Of a stretch of 64,000 nucleotides of DNA, positions 1-8,410 are shown piece after piece. Under the pieces are notes generated by a model. The model did not search any database and had not been told where the DNA came from. It was given only the letters and a program-made list of their open reading frames with translations. Every line of letters begins with the position of its first letter. Positions within the stretch are counted from its first letter, which is position 1. The stretch comes from an uncultured Chryseobacterium sp. (GTDB taxonomy: Bacteria > Bacteroidota > Bacteroidia > Flavobacteriales > Weeksellaceae). Both the position numbers and the translations under genes were made by a program. The stretch covers positions 62,001 to 126,000 of the forward strand of contig CAJYLO010000004.1 of NCBI GenBank assembly GCA_913776245.1, given 5' to 3'.

Positions 1-841
1 TGATGTAGAATTCATCCTGATAATGCTCTACCGAGTATTCCAAATCTTCGGTTCTTGGCTGCACTATGGTCCATCTGGCATAAACATTATCGGCCGGAAT
101 AAACCTCATCTCATCTTCATTAGTAGACGATGATGCAATGAAAATATATTCCAATGATTTGGTTTTGAAAAGGCTGACATCAAAGGTCTCATCTTCCTCG
201 TGATAGATCAAAATATCATTATCGGGATCTGTTCCCAGTTTATGACGGTAGATCTGGAATGCCCGCAGGCTGGCATCTTTTCTGATGTAGAAAATGTGCT
301 CATTATCCCCTGCCCAGACTGCTTTTCCGGTTGTATTTGGTATAATGTCCGGGTAAACTTCTCCGGTTCTGATATTCTTGAAAAAAATGGTGTAGATCCG
401 CCTCCCAACTCTATCTGTAGAATAAGCGATGATCTCATTATTAACGCTTACAGAAATACTTCCTGTCTCAAAAAATGCTTCGCCTTCCGCCAGGATATTG
501 GCATCCAAAAGTATTTCTTCTTCGTTTTCCAAAGTCTGGAACTTTCTGGAAAAAATCGGATATTCCTTGCCTTCTTCGTAACGAACTATGTACCAGTATC
601 CATTAAAAAAATATGGTAATGACTCGTCATCTTTTTTATAACGGGCTTTCATCTCCTCAAATAATTCGTTTTGAAGGTCTTCCGTATCCTTCATCATAAA
701 ATCACAATAGGCATTTTCTGCCTCAAGATAGTGGATCACTTCAGGATTTTCTCTTTCGTTCATCCAGAAATAAGGATCTATTCTTGTATCATTATGAATA
801 CTTAGTATCTTCTCTGTTTTTCTAGCTTTTGGCGCGTTCAT
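1..841 (-). CDS. ptrB: Oligopeptidase B (S9 serine peptidase), N-terminal part, cut by window edge
   Basis: The minus-strand frame stays open from an ATG at 839-841 to the window edge, giving about 280 residues. The N-terminus (MNAPKARKTEKI, then RIDPYFWMNERENPEV) and the segment YYDFM-like AENAYCDFMMKDTEDLQ match the start of the S9A oligopeptidase B family, which cleaves short peptides after basic residues. What is visible is the start and much of the beta-propeller (repeats such as DPDNDILIYHEEDETFDVS). The Ser-Asp-His catalytic domain lies outside the window, so activity cannot be judged. Family assignment is firm; subtype B versus plain prolyl oligopeptidase is an inference from the N-terminal sequence. 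Confidence 0.85.
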   Translation of the reverse strand, partial: MNAPKARKTEKILSIHNDTRIDPYFWMNERENPEVIHYLEAENAYCDFMMKDTEDLQNELFEEMKARYKKDDESLPYFFNGYWYIVRYEEGKEYPIFSRKFQTLENEEEILLDANILAEGEAFFETGSISVSVNNEIIAYSTDRVGRRIYTIFFKNIRTGEVYPDIIPNTTGKAVWAGDNEHIFYIRKDASLRAFQIYRHKLGTDPDNDILIYHEEDETFDVSLFKTKSLEYIFIASSSTNEDEMRFIPADNVYARWTIVQPRTEDLEYSVEHYQDEFYI

Positions 842-895
842 TTTCTTTCGAATCGATTATTAGCCTGAATTATTTCAGATTAAACAAATGTAAAC

Positions 896-927
896 AAAAA
901 ACCATCCCGAAATTTCAGGACGGTTTT
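896..927 (-). terminator. Rho-independent terminator downstream of hemD
   Basis: On the minus strand ACCGTCCTGAAA pairs with TTTCGGGATGGT (two mismatches or wobbles) and is followed by TTTTTTG, 20 nt past the hemD stop. It separates hemD from ptrB. Confidence 0.75.
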
Positions 928-946
928 ATTTTATCTTAAATAAAGA

Positions 947-1687
947 CTATTTATTAATGCTTCTGATGTATTTTTCAATCGCCATAGTCATAGACGGCGT
1001 TTCTTTGGTGGGTGCCATTACATTCACGGTTAGGCCGGCCTCTTCTGCTGCTGCCTGGGTTGTAGTCCCGAAAACGGCAATCTTGGTTTCTTCCTGCTTA
1101 AAATCCGGAAAATTAATTCCTAATGATTTGATTCCCTGAGGACTGAAGAATACCAACATATCATATTCCTTTACATTGATGTCTGTCAAATCACTAGCTA
1201 CAGTTTTGTACATAATCGCTCTCGTCCAGTCCAGATTGGCAGCATCCAGAACACGCGGAATTTCCGGCGTAAGGATATCGGAAGAAGGCAACAGATATTT
1301 CTCAGCCGGATGTTTCTTGAACAGCGGCGCAAGGTCAGAAAAATTCTTCTCGCCAAAGCTGATTTTTCTTTTTCTGTAAACAATATGTTTTTGCAGATAG
1401 TTGGCAATCGCTTCTGACTGGCAGATATAACGCATAGAATCCGGCACGGTGAATCTCATTTCCTCAGCAAGACGAAAATAATGGTCCACTGCATTTTTGC
1501 TCGTGAAGATAATGCCCGTATACTGAGTCAGATCAATTTTCTGAGTTCTGAGTTCTTTGGCATCTACACCTTCTACGTGAATAAAAGGACGGAAATCAAT
1601 TTTGATTTTCTCTTTTTTAGCAATTTCCAAATAAGGCGATGATTCATTCGGAGCAGGCTGTGAAACTAAAATAGATTTGATTTTCAT
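947..1687 (-). CDS. hemD: Uroporphyrinogen-III synthase
   Basis: A 246-residue protein with the two-lobed HemD pattern: N-terminal ILVSQPAP, a central hinge, and the motifs IIFTSKNAVDHYF, VFFSPQGIKSL and IAVFGTTTQAAAEEAG that recur in this fast-evolving family. HemD cyclises and inverts hydroxymethylbilane to uroporphyrinogen III, the branch point to haem and sirohaem, in the cytoplasm. Length is typical (about 240-260). It starts 21 nt after the stop of the DUF4271 gene upstream, so the two are probably cotranscribed. The other haem genes are not in the window. Confidence 0.88.
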   Translation of the reverse strand: MKIKSILVSQPAPNESSPYLEIAKKEKIKIDFRPFIHVEGVDAKELRTQKIDLTQYTGIIFTSKNAVDHYFRLAEEMRFTVPDSMRYICQSEAIANYLQKHIVYRKRKISFGEKNFSDLAPLFKKHPAEKYLLPSSDILTPEIPRVLDAANLDWTRAIMYKTVASDLTDINVKEYDMLVFFSPQGIKSLGINFPDFKQEETKIAVFGTTTQAAAEEAGLTVNVMAPTKETPSMTMAIEKYIRSINK

Positions 1688-1708
1688 CTCAAAACGTGTG
1701 TGTTACAT

Positions 1709-2350
1709 TTAATAAAATAAGAACTTCCAAAGCACCAAAACGGGTACTATTTGAAGCGTGCAAATATACAAAAATTTATAATACCATTTTTCCGGCAGTA
1801 TCGGGTGACTATGGAAAAGATATATCAGGTTCTTTAAAATGAATGACCCGATAAACAGGCAGATGATCAAATAAAAATATCGTACCAAATCTATCGGATA
1901 ATAATAAAGAATAAAGCCAAGTATGATAAAAGCAATAGATTCCAGAAAAAAGAACTTGCTTGCCATAAGCGTAAGTCCTTTTAGATTTTTGCCGTTTCCA
2001 ATGCTGGAATAAAACAGAAATGTAAGGATATTCCTCATGACATCAAAACCCAGCAAAGTTATAATCGTAAACCCAAACTTATTAAGCTCCCTTCCGAAAA
2101 TATGGATCTCGGAAATACTCTTTGGAACCACCGGAACAAACTGTGAAAGCAGTAACGCAACCATCAGGCATCGGACTATGGAAACGATGGTCCAGGTTGG
2201 CGTAAGATTGCTGGAGTCTTCCATCTTTTGCATCAGGAAATCCTTGATATTAGCATCTCGCTGAAAAACAGATAAAAGGATAATGTAGACAAAGATACTT
2301 CCAAGAATACAATATACCACCCAATCATTATGTTCTGTAATCCTTATCAA
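1709..2350 (-). CDS. DUF4271 family integral membrane protein
   Basis: 213 residues, very hydrophobic, with about six predicted transmembrane segments (for example residues 12-28, 59-75, 95-113, 131-150, 157-176 and 193-210). The sequence resembles DUF4271, a Bacteroidota-specific membrane family with no known function that is commonly encoded next to hemD. That neighbourhood is kept here: hemD follows after 21 nt. No catalytic motif can be seen. The link to tetrapyrrole synthesis is guilt by association only. Confidence 0.75.
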   Translation of the reverse strand: MIRITEHNDWVVYCILGSIFVYIILLSVFQRDANIKDFLMQKMEDSSNLTPTWTIVSIVRCLMVALLLSQFVPVVPKSISEIHIFGRELNKFGFTIITLLGFDVMRNILTFLFYSSIGNGKNLKGLTLMASKFFFLESIAFIILGFILYYYPIDLVRYFYLIICLFIGSFILKNLIYLFHSHPILPEKWYYKFLYICTLQIVPVLVLWKFLFY

Positions 2351-2458
2351 CAGTTAAAAATTTTTGCAAAAATAAGAATTTGATTAATGGGATGACAGCT
2401 ATTGATAAACTAATTTTGATTTTCTGTGTTAAATAATTGAATGATTTGATTTACAATA

Positions 2459-2482
2459 ATAAAACCCTCGCGTAGCGAAGGT
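2459..2482 (-). terminator. Rho-independent terminator downstream of the TPR-like secreted protein
   Basis: Minus-strand stem ACCTTCGC-TAC-GCGAGGGT (one G-U) followed by TTTATT, 25 nt beyond the stop at 2507. Confidence 0.8.
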
Positions 2483-2506
2483 CTTGTCAATATAAAAAAA
2501 ATGGGT

Positions 2507-3148
2507 TTATTTCTGGTTCAGAAAATATTGCGCTTCACCTTTCCCCCAATTAGGATCCAAAGAAGTTTTTGGCTTGTAGGAGGCAAACTGTTCCATAGCT
2601 TTTTTGAAAAGTTCTGTACCTTTAGCTTTACTCCCGCCAAACTGCTCAGGTGTGAAATAAGCATCTTCCGCTTTAAGAATGGTTATTCTCGGGTTGCCCG
2701 GATCCAGAGATTCTGCCTTTGCCAATGCCTGCTGGGCAATTGGCGCCTCGCTCATATATCTGCTCATCGGATCTGCCATCATTCTTAGTCCGCTGGTCAT
2801 TTTCTTAAGGATGAAAAGCTCTGCATTATCCGGACTAAGTGCTTCTGCTTTCGCAATATATTTTTCCGCATCTGCAGCTACTGCATCCAGTTCATTGGTT
2901 TTTCCGGATTGCATTAGGATTCTTCCTTTCTGAATTGTGGCGAATGCTGCGTAATAATAGGGCAGCCAGTTGGTGTTTTCCTTTGTAGCAATTCTGTCAA
3001 ACTCATTAGCAAGCGCCGTAAATTCGTCTGGCGTTTTATGGTCTTCCACTTTAGCGATTTTTTCTGTCATTGCTTTTTCGAAAGCGGTCTGCGCAAATGT
3101 AGTCGCGCCTGCAAAAATTAATGCTGCTGTTAAAAATAGATTTTTCAT
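2507..3148 (-). CDS. Exported TPR-like protein, function unknown
   Basis: 213 residues beginning with a Sec signal peptide (MKNLFLTAALIFAGATTFAQ, cleavage probably after TFA). The mature part is helical and Ala-rich, with TPR-like spacing: ATIQKGRILMQSG, YIAKAEALSPDNAELFILKK and QQALAKAESLDPGNPRITILKA. Such proteins usually act as protein-binding scaffolds in the periplasm; no enzymatic motif is visible. It has its own -7 box (TATCTTTG at 3182-3189, minus) and terminator, so it is a single-gene unit. The precise role is unknown. Confidence 0.75.
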   Translation of the reverse strand: MKNLFLTAALIFAGATTFAQTAFEKAMTEKIAKVEDHKTPDEFTALANEFDRIATKENTNWLPYYYAAFATIQKGRILMQSGKTNELDAVAADAEKYIAKAEALSPDNAELFILKKMTSGLRMMADPMSRYMSEAPIAQQALAKAESLDPGNPRITILKAEDAYFTPEQFGGSKAKGTELFKKAMEQFASYKPKTSLDPNWGKGEAQYFLNQK

Positions 3149-3181
3149 ATGAGATTATTTTATTGTTTTAAATTTCCGATT

Positions 3182-3189
3182 CAAAGATA
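3182..3189 (-). promoter_or_regulatory. Bacteroidota -7 promoter box TATCTTTG
   Basis: Reads TATCTTTG on the minus strand, an exact TAnnTTTG match, 33 nt before the ATG of the TPR-like secreted protein. No convincing -33 TTTG was seen. Confidence 0.45.
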
Positions 3190-3327
3190 GAATGAGTTTT
3201 CCTTTGTTGGAATTTTATTCTACCGAATGGTCGTTTTTAATTGCTGAACTGTTTTTTTTATTTAAAAGCTCAATCTGCGAGATAAAAATAGACAGCTGAA
3301 TATAAATCTTTATCCTTCCTCTATTGT

Positions 3328-5574
3328 TTACAAATTATTATTGATGGCATCATTCGTCTTATCTACACCGAAGCTTACAAAAACGCCCACGAAAATAAAA
3401 GTATTGACCGGCGGCACCACTGCAGTTCTGCTTTTTCCGTCTGACGAGTAATTGTAACCATAAATATTTTTATTGCCAAGAATATTATTGATGCTCAGAA
3501 CAAATACCGTAAAAGACTTAGCATCTTTTTTTCCTATACTCGGCACATAGTTCACACTGAAATTCAGTCCGCTGTAGTCTTTCAGCCTGCCGGAATCATC
3601 AAGAACATTGACAAGTTTCCCGTTGTTATCCTCCTTTGTTATAATGTTATAATAAGGTCTCCCTTTGGAATAAGTATAAGACAGATTGAACCCGGTTTTC
3701 CAGTTCGTAATAAATTTTTTGGCAACAGCATTAAAGGTATGTTTTGATGCAAAATTAGGCGCTAAACTAAAAGGATAGTTTAAGAAGTCTCTTTTGGAGT
3801 CGAGGTAAGAATAGGTAAGCCAGTAATCAATTTCTTTAAAAGTCTTCTTATCTCTCCAGAACAGTTCGATGCCTTTCGCAAAGCCACTTCCGCTGTTATC
3901 ATAAGCTATCTGGTATTGGTTATTTGCAGCAGACTGATTGATATTGGACAAAGCGGTGGTTTTAATAAGATCACCATATTTTTTGTAAAAAGCTTCGAAC
4001 CTCAGACTTCTGCCGTCCGAATTTTTCTGGACCTGAAAGATGTAATGGTCTGCTCTCTGAAAACTAAACTGATTGCTGAAAATATATTTGCTTTCCGGAT
4101 TCTGATAAAAAATCCCGTAAGCTAAAGATGTGGTCCATTCCGGCGATATCCTGTAGGCCAAAGCCGCTCTTGGTGAGAAGTTCCATTGATCTAAATAAGA
4201 TGAACGCTCAGCCCTTGCACCAATTTTAGCTGATAAATTATTGGTAAAAATCAAATCTGTTTCTGCAAAGAATGATGATATCAAATCTTTATAATTTCTT
4301 TCGAATGACCCGTATTTCATCGTTTCATCTGCGTTATTCAGTTCAAATCCTGCTCGTATGATGCTTGCCCGGTTCATTTTCCTTTCCAGAACCGCTTTTG
4401 CATTGATATAGTTGGACTTGTTAGTAATAGGCGTATTGGATTGTTCTGCATTATTTTTAAAAGTGGAGAAATTCAGATCGTTGAAATTGTAAGTATAAGA
4501 AGTCCCGACATTAAGCAGATACCTGCCGAATTTTTCCTTGTAAGATAAGTTATGGTACATATTCTGACCTTTCAGGCTTACCAGATTCCTGTCAGTATCC
4601 TTTTCCAGACTTGCAGATCCTACTGCCATTTTATTTTCATCTACACTTCCGTAATATTTGATAAAACCGCCTTTTTTGGTTTTGATCCTGAAGTTGCCGT
4701 CAAATCCGTAACCTTGCGGATATTTTTCAAAATCCGTATTGAAATTCAGCAATTTTCCCATCAGGCCGAGATTAGAATAGCCACCCGCAACACCCCAGGA
4801 AGCTGTTTTTTTCTGATTTAATTTTTGATAATTAGCGCTCAGGAAAATCGGGGAAACACCAAAATCAAAGGAAGTAGTTTCCGGCAGATCCACACTTTCC
4901 AGAATTAAAACCGACGATAAAGCCTGGCCGTAAAGAGCCGAATATCCACCGCTGGAAAACACATTACCCTTAAACAAGGAAGTGTTGAAGCGGTCTCTTC
5001 CGGCTATTCCCGGAACCGAATTGGTAAAATAATTATTGACAAGATTACCGTCCATAAAGATTTTAGTTTCCGCGCCAGTTCCGCCACGCACAAACAAACC
5101 TTCGCTCTCTCCTACTTTCTGTACTCCAGGCAAATAGCCGAGAGCTGATGAGATCTGTCCATTGGCACCAGCTGTTGTATAAACATCCAATGGCGTTAGC
5201 AGTGCCGTTGCGCGCTTTTTATCACTGGCTTCGATACTTCCTGCGGTAATGACAACAGCATTGATTTCATTAACCTGCTCCTTCAGAGTAGCATTCATAG
5301 CGATATCTTTCCCTTCAATTCTGACCGGTAACTCTATCTCATCATAATCCTTTCCTGAAAAAACCAAAGTTTTATCTCCGTTTTCCGTAGTTGTAAAGGA
5401 ATAGTTTCCATTAGCATCAGTGGTTGCACCATCATAGGTATCCTTAAGTGTTACATTAATATCTTTCAGCGGCTTATTTCTGTAAGTAACCTTACCGGAA
5501 ATCGTTGTTTGTGCCCAAATAATATAACCTGTCAAAATAAATAGAAGTGTAATGATTCTGCTTTGCGCTGTCAT
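3328..5574 (-). CDS. TonB-dependent outer-membrane receptor with carboxypeptidase-like N-terminal domain
   Basis: 748 residues. A signal peptide (to about residue 21, ending IIWAQ) is followed by a CarboxypepD_reg-like beta-sandwich (TTISGKVTYRNKPLKDINVTL... DANGNYSF, about 23-95), a plug domain (SALGYLPGVQKVGESEGLFVRGG and KIFMDGNLV, about 110-235) and a 22-strand barrel rich in alternating aromatic residues. It should import a bulky ligand across the outer membrane using TonB-ExbBD energy; the substrate cannot be read from the sequence. It is shorter than SusC proteins and no SusD partner is adjacent, which argues for a siderophore, metal or cofactor receptor rather than a glycan system. 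A -7 box lies at 5591-5598. Confidence 0.88.
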   Translation of the reverse strand: MTAQSRIITLLFILTGYIIWAQTTISGKVTYRNKPLKDINVTLKDTYDGATTDANGNYSFTTTENGDKTLVFSGKDYDEIELPVRIEGKDIAMNATLKEQVNEINAVVITAGSIEASDKKRATALLTPLDVYTTAGANGQISSALGYLPGVQKVGESEGLFVRGGTGAETKIFMDGNLVNNYFTNSVPGIAGRDRFNTSLFKGNVFSSGGYSALYGQALSSVLILESVDLPETTSFDFGVSPIFLSANYQKLNQKKTASWGVAGGYSNLGLMGKLLNFNTDFEKYPQGYGFDGNFRIKTKKGGFIKYYGSVDENKMAVGSASLEKDTDRNLVSLKGQNMYHNLSYKEKFGRYLLNVGTSYTYNFNDLNFSTFKNNAEQSNTPITNKSNYINAKAVLERKMNRASIIRAGFELNNADETMKYGSFERNYKDLISSFFAETDLIFTNNLSAKIGARAERSSYLDQWNFSPRAALAYRISPEWTTSLAYGIFYQNPESKYIFSNQFSFQRADHYIFQVQKNSDGRSLRFEAFYKKYGDLIKTTALSNINQSAANNQYQIAYDNSGSGFAKGIELFWRDKKTFKEIDYWLTYSYLDSKRDFLNYPFSLAPNFASKHTFNAVAKKFITNWKTGFNLSYTYSKGRPYYNIITKEDNNGKLVNVLDDSGRLKDYSGLNFSVNYVPSIGKKDAKSFTVFVLSINNILGNKNIYGYNYSSDGKSRTAVVPPVNTFIFVGVFVSFGVDKTNDAINNNL

Positions 5575-5590
5575 AATTTTAATTTTGATC

Positions 5591-5598
5591 CAAAGATA
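5591..5598 (-). promoter_or_regulatory. -7 promoter box TATCTTTG of the TonB receptor gene
   Basis: Exact TAnnTTTG match on the minus strand, 16 nt before the receptor ATG. Confidence 0.5.
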
Positions 5599-5664
5599 TT
5601 TCAGTTGGTAGCAATACCGAATTAATTGTTACCCAACTGTTAAAATTTATGCCCGAACCGTCAA

Positions 5665-5680
5665 TGTTTCACGTAAAACA
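5665..5680. other. Degenerate parS-like site
   Basis: TGTTTCACGTAAAACA differs at one base from the 16-bp parS palindrome TGTTTCACGTGAAACA. It sits in the divergent intergenic region between the TonB receptor and sodC. It may be a weak ParB site or chance; two perfect sites lie 9-11 kb to the right. Confidence 0.35.
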
Positions 5681-5737
5681 ATTCTCATCATATTGGCTTT
5701 AAAATTGTTATATTCGATGTAACAAATAAACTACAAT

Positions 5738-6238
5738 ATGAAAAAGTTAATACTAATTGGAATTGCCGGCCTGTCACTGGCATCCTGCAAAACAGTTTCT
5801 AAACAATACATCATCCGTCCAAAATCCCATACGGAAACACAAGGTACTGCAACATTTACCCAGAAAAAAGGCAAAGTGGAAATGGATCTTAGCGTGTTCA
5901 AACTCAAGCCGGGATTGCACGCCGTCCACATCCACGAGTTTGGAAACTGCAGTGCAACCGATGCATCTTCTGCGGGCGGCCATTGGAATCCTTCTAAAGA
6001 TGACCACGGAAAATGGGAATCCGATCATTTTCATATGGGTGATATCGGTAATCTGGATGCAGACAAAGACGGACAGGCCCGTTTGACATTTTCAACGGAT
6101 AAATGGTGTCTTGGATGCGATGATCCAATGAAAAACATTATCGGAAAAGCGATTGTGATCCACGCAGGAGTAGATGATTTTCATACGCAGCCAACCGGAA
6201 ATGCCGGAGGAAGAGTTGGGTGTGTGGAGATAAAATAG
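5738..6238 (+). CDS. sodC: Cu,Zn superoxide dismutase, lipoprotein form
   Basis: 166 residues. The lipobox LASC places a lipidated Cys at position 17, so the enzyme is probably anchored to a membrane facing the periplasm. It dismutates superoxide to oxygen and hydrogen peroxide. Copper ligands H64 and H66 (VHIHE), bridging H82 (GGHWNP), zinc ligands H90, H99 and D102, copper ligand H142 and the electrostatic-loop R159 are all present, as is the C71-C162 disulfide pair. A second Cys pair (C124/C127, WCLGCDD) is an unusual addition. Convergent with yraN and apparently monocistronic. Confidence 0.93.
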   Translation: MKKLILIGIAGLSLASCKTVSKQYIIRPKSHTETQGTATFTQKKGKVEMDLSVFKLKPGLHAVHIHEFGNCSATDASSAGGHWNPSKDDHGKWESDHFHMGDIGNLDADKDGQARLTFSTDKWCLGCDDPMKNIIGKAIVIHAGVDDFHTQPTGNAGGRVGCVEIK

Positions 6239-6305
6239 GTTTAAGATTGTAGGTCAGAGGCTTTTGTTTTAGAATGCTGCTACCTAAAAAACCTCTACCT
6301 CAAAA

Positions 6306-6674
6306 TTATATTTCGAAACTTTGGAAGGCATCAATAATATGATTGATTTCCAAAGTTTTTTGCTGGTTTGGAAGCACAGAAATAATATCAAACCGAACTT
6401 CTTTATTGATATTATTTTCTTCAATAAAATAATTGGCTGCTGATATTAATAATTTGATTTTCTTTTTATTAACGGCTTCCTGCGGTTCAAGAAAAGCATC
6501 GGTACTTCTCGCTTTAACTTCTATGATGATAATTTGATTTTCCTTTTCAGCAATGATGTCGATCTCCGCTTTCAGATAACGGAAATTGCGGACGAGAATT
6601 TTATACTGATTCCTGACAAGAAAATCAGCCGCAAGATCTTCAGCTATTTTCCCAAACTCATTGTGATCTGCCAT
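6306..6674 (-). CDS. YraN family protein (UPF0102, endonuclease-like fold)
   Basis: 122 residues, the usual length. It carries the conserved core GKIAEDLAADFLVRNQYKIL, then AEIDIIAE with the metal-binding Asp, and IIIIEVKAR (E-x-K), the arrangement of the PD-(D/E)XK nuclease superfamily. Family members are widespread; activity and substrate are not established. The start ATG at 6672-6674 lies about 30 nt from the -7 box of the divergent toxin-antitoxin operon. Confidence 0.85.
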   Translation of the reverse strand: MADHNEFGKIAEDLAADFLVRNQYKILVRNFRYLKAEIDIIAEKENQIIIIEVKARSTDAFLEPQEAVNKKKIKLLISAANYFIEENNINKEVRFDIISVLPNQQKTLEINHIIDAFQSFEI

Positions 6675-6702
6675 AGTTTTTATAATTTCTAAATTTATTA
6701 TT

Positions 6703-6710
6703 TATATTTG
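6703..6710 (+). promoter_or_regulatory. -7 promoter box TATATTTG of the first toxin-antitoxin operon
   Basis: Exact TAnnTTTG match 21 nt upstream of the ATG at 6732. It overlaps a possible TTG codon at 6708, which rules that codon out as the start. Confidence 0.5.
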
Positions 6711-6731
6711 AATAACCAAATAAAATATATT

Positions 6732-6938
6732 ATGACTACCCTAAATCCACAATATATAACAGATAAAAACGGAAAAAAAACAGCCGTCATTTTGAAAATC
6801 AAGGAATATCAAAAAATTCTTGAAGAATTAGAAGATATTGAGGATGTTACTTTATATGATGATGCAAAAAAGGAAGATGATGGAACAAGAATAGAACTTA
6901 GAAAATACCTTTCGAACAGGAAGAAAAAAAATGATTAA
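6732..6938 (+). CDS. Antitoxin of a RelE/ParE-type toxin-antitoxin pair
   Basis: 68 residues from the ATG at 6732 (an in-frame TTG at 6708 falls inside the promoter box). The N-terminus QYITDKNGKKTAVILKIKEYQKILEELED resembles the Phd/YefM-like fold that binds operator DNA. The acidic, then basic, C-terminal tail (DDAKKEDDGTRIELRKYL) is the kind of flexible segment that wraps the toxin. Its last codons overlap the toxin ATG by 8 nt, the usual antitoxin-first coupled order. Confidence 0.75.
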   Translation: MTTLNPQYITDKNGKKTAVILKIKEYQKILEELEDIEDVTLYDDAKKEDDGTRIELRKYLSNRKKKND

Positions 6939-7188
6939 GTATAATATTACTTTATCTAAAAAAGCGCAGAAAAATTTGGATAAACTTCCGGACAAGATAG
7001 CAGTTTCTATACTCGAAGAAGTGCTTTTGCTTGAAAATAATCCCCGTCCTTTCGGTTATAAAAAATTAAAAGGAAGGGATGCTTACAGAATTCGGGTTGG
7101 AAATTATAGAATAATCTATGAAATATTTGACAAAGAATTAGTTATCGATGTTATCAATCTTGGACACCGAAAAGATATTTATGAGTAA
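6931..7188 (+). CDS. RelE/ParE family toxin
   Basis: 85 residues with the family pattern: ITLSKKAQKNLDKLP, then NPRPFGYKKLKGRDAYRIRVGNYRIIYEI and INLGHRKDIY at the C-terminus. RelE-like members cut mRNA in the ribosomal A site; ParE-like members inhibit gyrase. The terminal HRKDIYE motif and the basic patch RIRVGNYRIIY are closer to the RelE ribonuclease branch (inference). The last 10 nt overlap the end of the convergent LD-carboxypeptidase gene. Confidence 0.85.
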   Translation: MIKYNITLSKKAQKNLDKLPDKIAVSILEEVLLLENNPRPFGYKKLKGRDAYRIRVGNYRIIYEIFDKELVIDVINLGHRKDIYE

Positions 7189-8123
7189 AATTTACTAAAT
7201 TCTACTTCAACTTCTTTACTTACTTTCATTTTGACTTCTGAGCCAATAATCAACGGTCTGTTATCAAAAATATGTCCGTTCGGAAAGCCGAAAATTTTCG
7301 GGAAGTCATAATGGGAAAGTCTTTCAGCAATGATTTGATACGCAAAAGAATCATAGGATTCTTCATAGTCTTTATTCTCAGTTTCCTTGCCCATATTCGT
7401 CATTCCGCCAATAATTAATCCGTTTATTTTTTTGAAAACTCCGGCTAACTCCAGACTCATAATCATCCGGTCCAGGGCATAAAAATTTTCACCAATATCT
7501 TCTATAAATAAGATTTTATCTGTGAAATCAAAAGAATATGGTGTTCCCAGAAGCGCATAGATCAAAGCGAGATTACCGCCGACTAAAATTCCTGAAGCCT
7601 CTCCTACTCTATTATTCGGATTCGAATTGATTTTGTATGCTGGATTTTTACCTTTCAGAATATCAAAAATCAGGTCATAACTTTCTTCCGTTACGCCAAA
7701 GCTCGAGGTTTTAATGGTCTGGCCGTGGATAGACGCAAACCCTTTTTTCAGTAAATAACTCTGAATAACCGTGTTATCCGAATAGCCGATATACCATTTT
7801 GGATTCTTCTTGAATTCTGTTAGTTTCAGATCCTGCAAAAGGTGCTGACAGCCATAGCCACCTCTGGAAGCCCAGATTGCAGAAATATTCTTATCATTTA
7901 AAGCCCAGTTAATATCATTTATCCGCTGTTTTTCTGTTCCGGCGTAAGAATATCCATTCTGGTATTTTGTGTAGAGATTTTCGCCTAAAATTGGTTCGTA
8001 ACCTTCGGATTTGATTAATTCTAAAGTTTTATCCAATTGTGGAATCTCGACAGAACCTGCAGGGGAAATGATGGCGATCTTTGAACCTTTTTTTAATGGT
8101 TTTGGGAAAGTGATGTTTTGCAT
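7179..8123 (-). CDS. ldcA: LD-carboxypeptidase (peptidase family S66)
   Basis: 314 residues, typical for LdcA. The enzyme releases the terminal D-Ala from tetrapeptides during murein recycling in the cytoplasm. The catalytic Ser115 is in GYSDNT, Glu208 in LFIEDIGE and His284 in PNGHIFDNRPL, the Ser-Glu-His triad of S66. SRGGYGCQHLL and GVLVGGNL-like GILVGGNLAL are also family signatures. No signal peptide. Monocistronic and convergent with the RelE toxin. Microcin-immunity MccF proteins share the fold, but the context gives no sign of that role. Confidence 0.9.
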   Translation of the reverse strand: MQNITFPKPLKKGSKIAIISPAGSVEIPQLDKTLELIKSEGYEPILGENLYTKYQNGYSYAGTEKQRINDINWALNDKNISAIWASRGGYGCQHLLQDLKLTEFKKNPKWYIGYSDNTVIQSYLLKKGFASIHGQTIKTSSFGVTEESYDLIFDILKGKNPAYKINSNPNNRVGEASGILVGGNLALIYALLGTPYSFDFTDKILFIEDIGENFYALDRMIMSLELAGVFKKINGLIIGGMTNMGKETENKDYEESYDSFAYQIIAERLSHYDFPKIFGFPNGHIFDNRPLIIGSEVKMKVSKEVEVEFSKFYS

Positions 8124-8235
8124 TTGTGTTGGATTTTGATGATTGGATTTTAACGCAAAGGTCGCAAAGATTTTTTGAATTTATTGAAAACATTTTAGGC
8201 TCTAAAAGGCGTTACACTTATCAAAGACTTTCTTT

Positions 8236-8281
8236 TGTTATTCTGTAGAAATCTAAACCGCTGAGATTCTACGGAATGACA
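8236..8281. repeat. Degenerate intergenic inverted repeat of the TGTCATTC family
   Basis: TGTTATTCTGTAGAAATCT at 8236-8254 is an imperfect inverted repeat of AGATTCTACGGAATGACA at 8264-8281. The ends resemble the larger element at 61201-61265. Adjacent to it, 8151-8175 has a half-copy of the CGCAAAGG repeat described at 43299. Confidence 0.6.
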
Positions 8282-8323
8282 AACTTCGTGGTTATAATCT
8301 CAATTGTTTTACACCGAATCTGC

Positions 8324-8404
8324 AGCCCGACCTGAGCGGTTATCCTTTTTGCGAGAGGCTATGCCGAGCAAAAAGATAATAGCGGAGGGCGGAATAGCTG
8401 CCCA
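8324..8404 (+). ncRNA. Flavo-1-like structured RNA element, copy 1
   Basis: Begins AGCCCGACCTGAGCGG and ends GGGCGGAATAGCTGCCC, with an apical stem CTTTTTGC / GCAAAAAG. The framework is shared with 17054-17139 and 62810-62898: GCCC(C)G, an AGnGG segment, ATCCTTTTT, a variable loop, AAAAAGAT, AGnGGA, then GCGGGA and AGCTC or similar. The ends just touch the stop of the LysE gene on the opposite strand. I recall this layout from the Rfam Flavo-1 motif of Flavobacteria but could not verify it here. Confidence 0.55.
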
Positions 8405-8410
8405 AAACAT

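Noticed and set aside
6250-6301. Possible terminator between sodC and yraN (AGAGG/CCTCT)
   Set aside because: The stem is interrupted and the loop is long, with no clear T-tract; left unannotated.
6708-6731. TTG start of the antitoxin
   Set aside because: It lies in the -7 box TATATTTG; the ATG at 6732 fits better.
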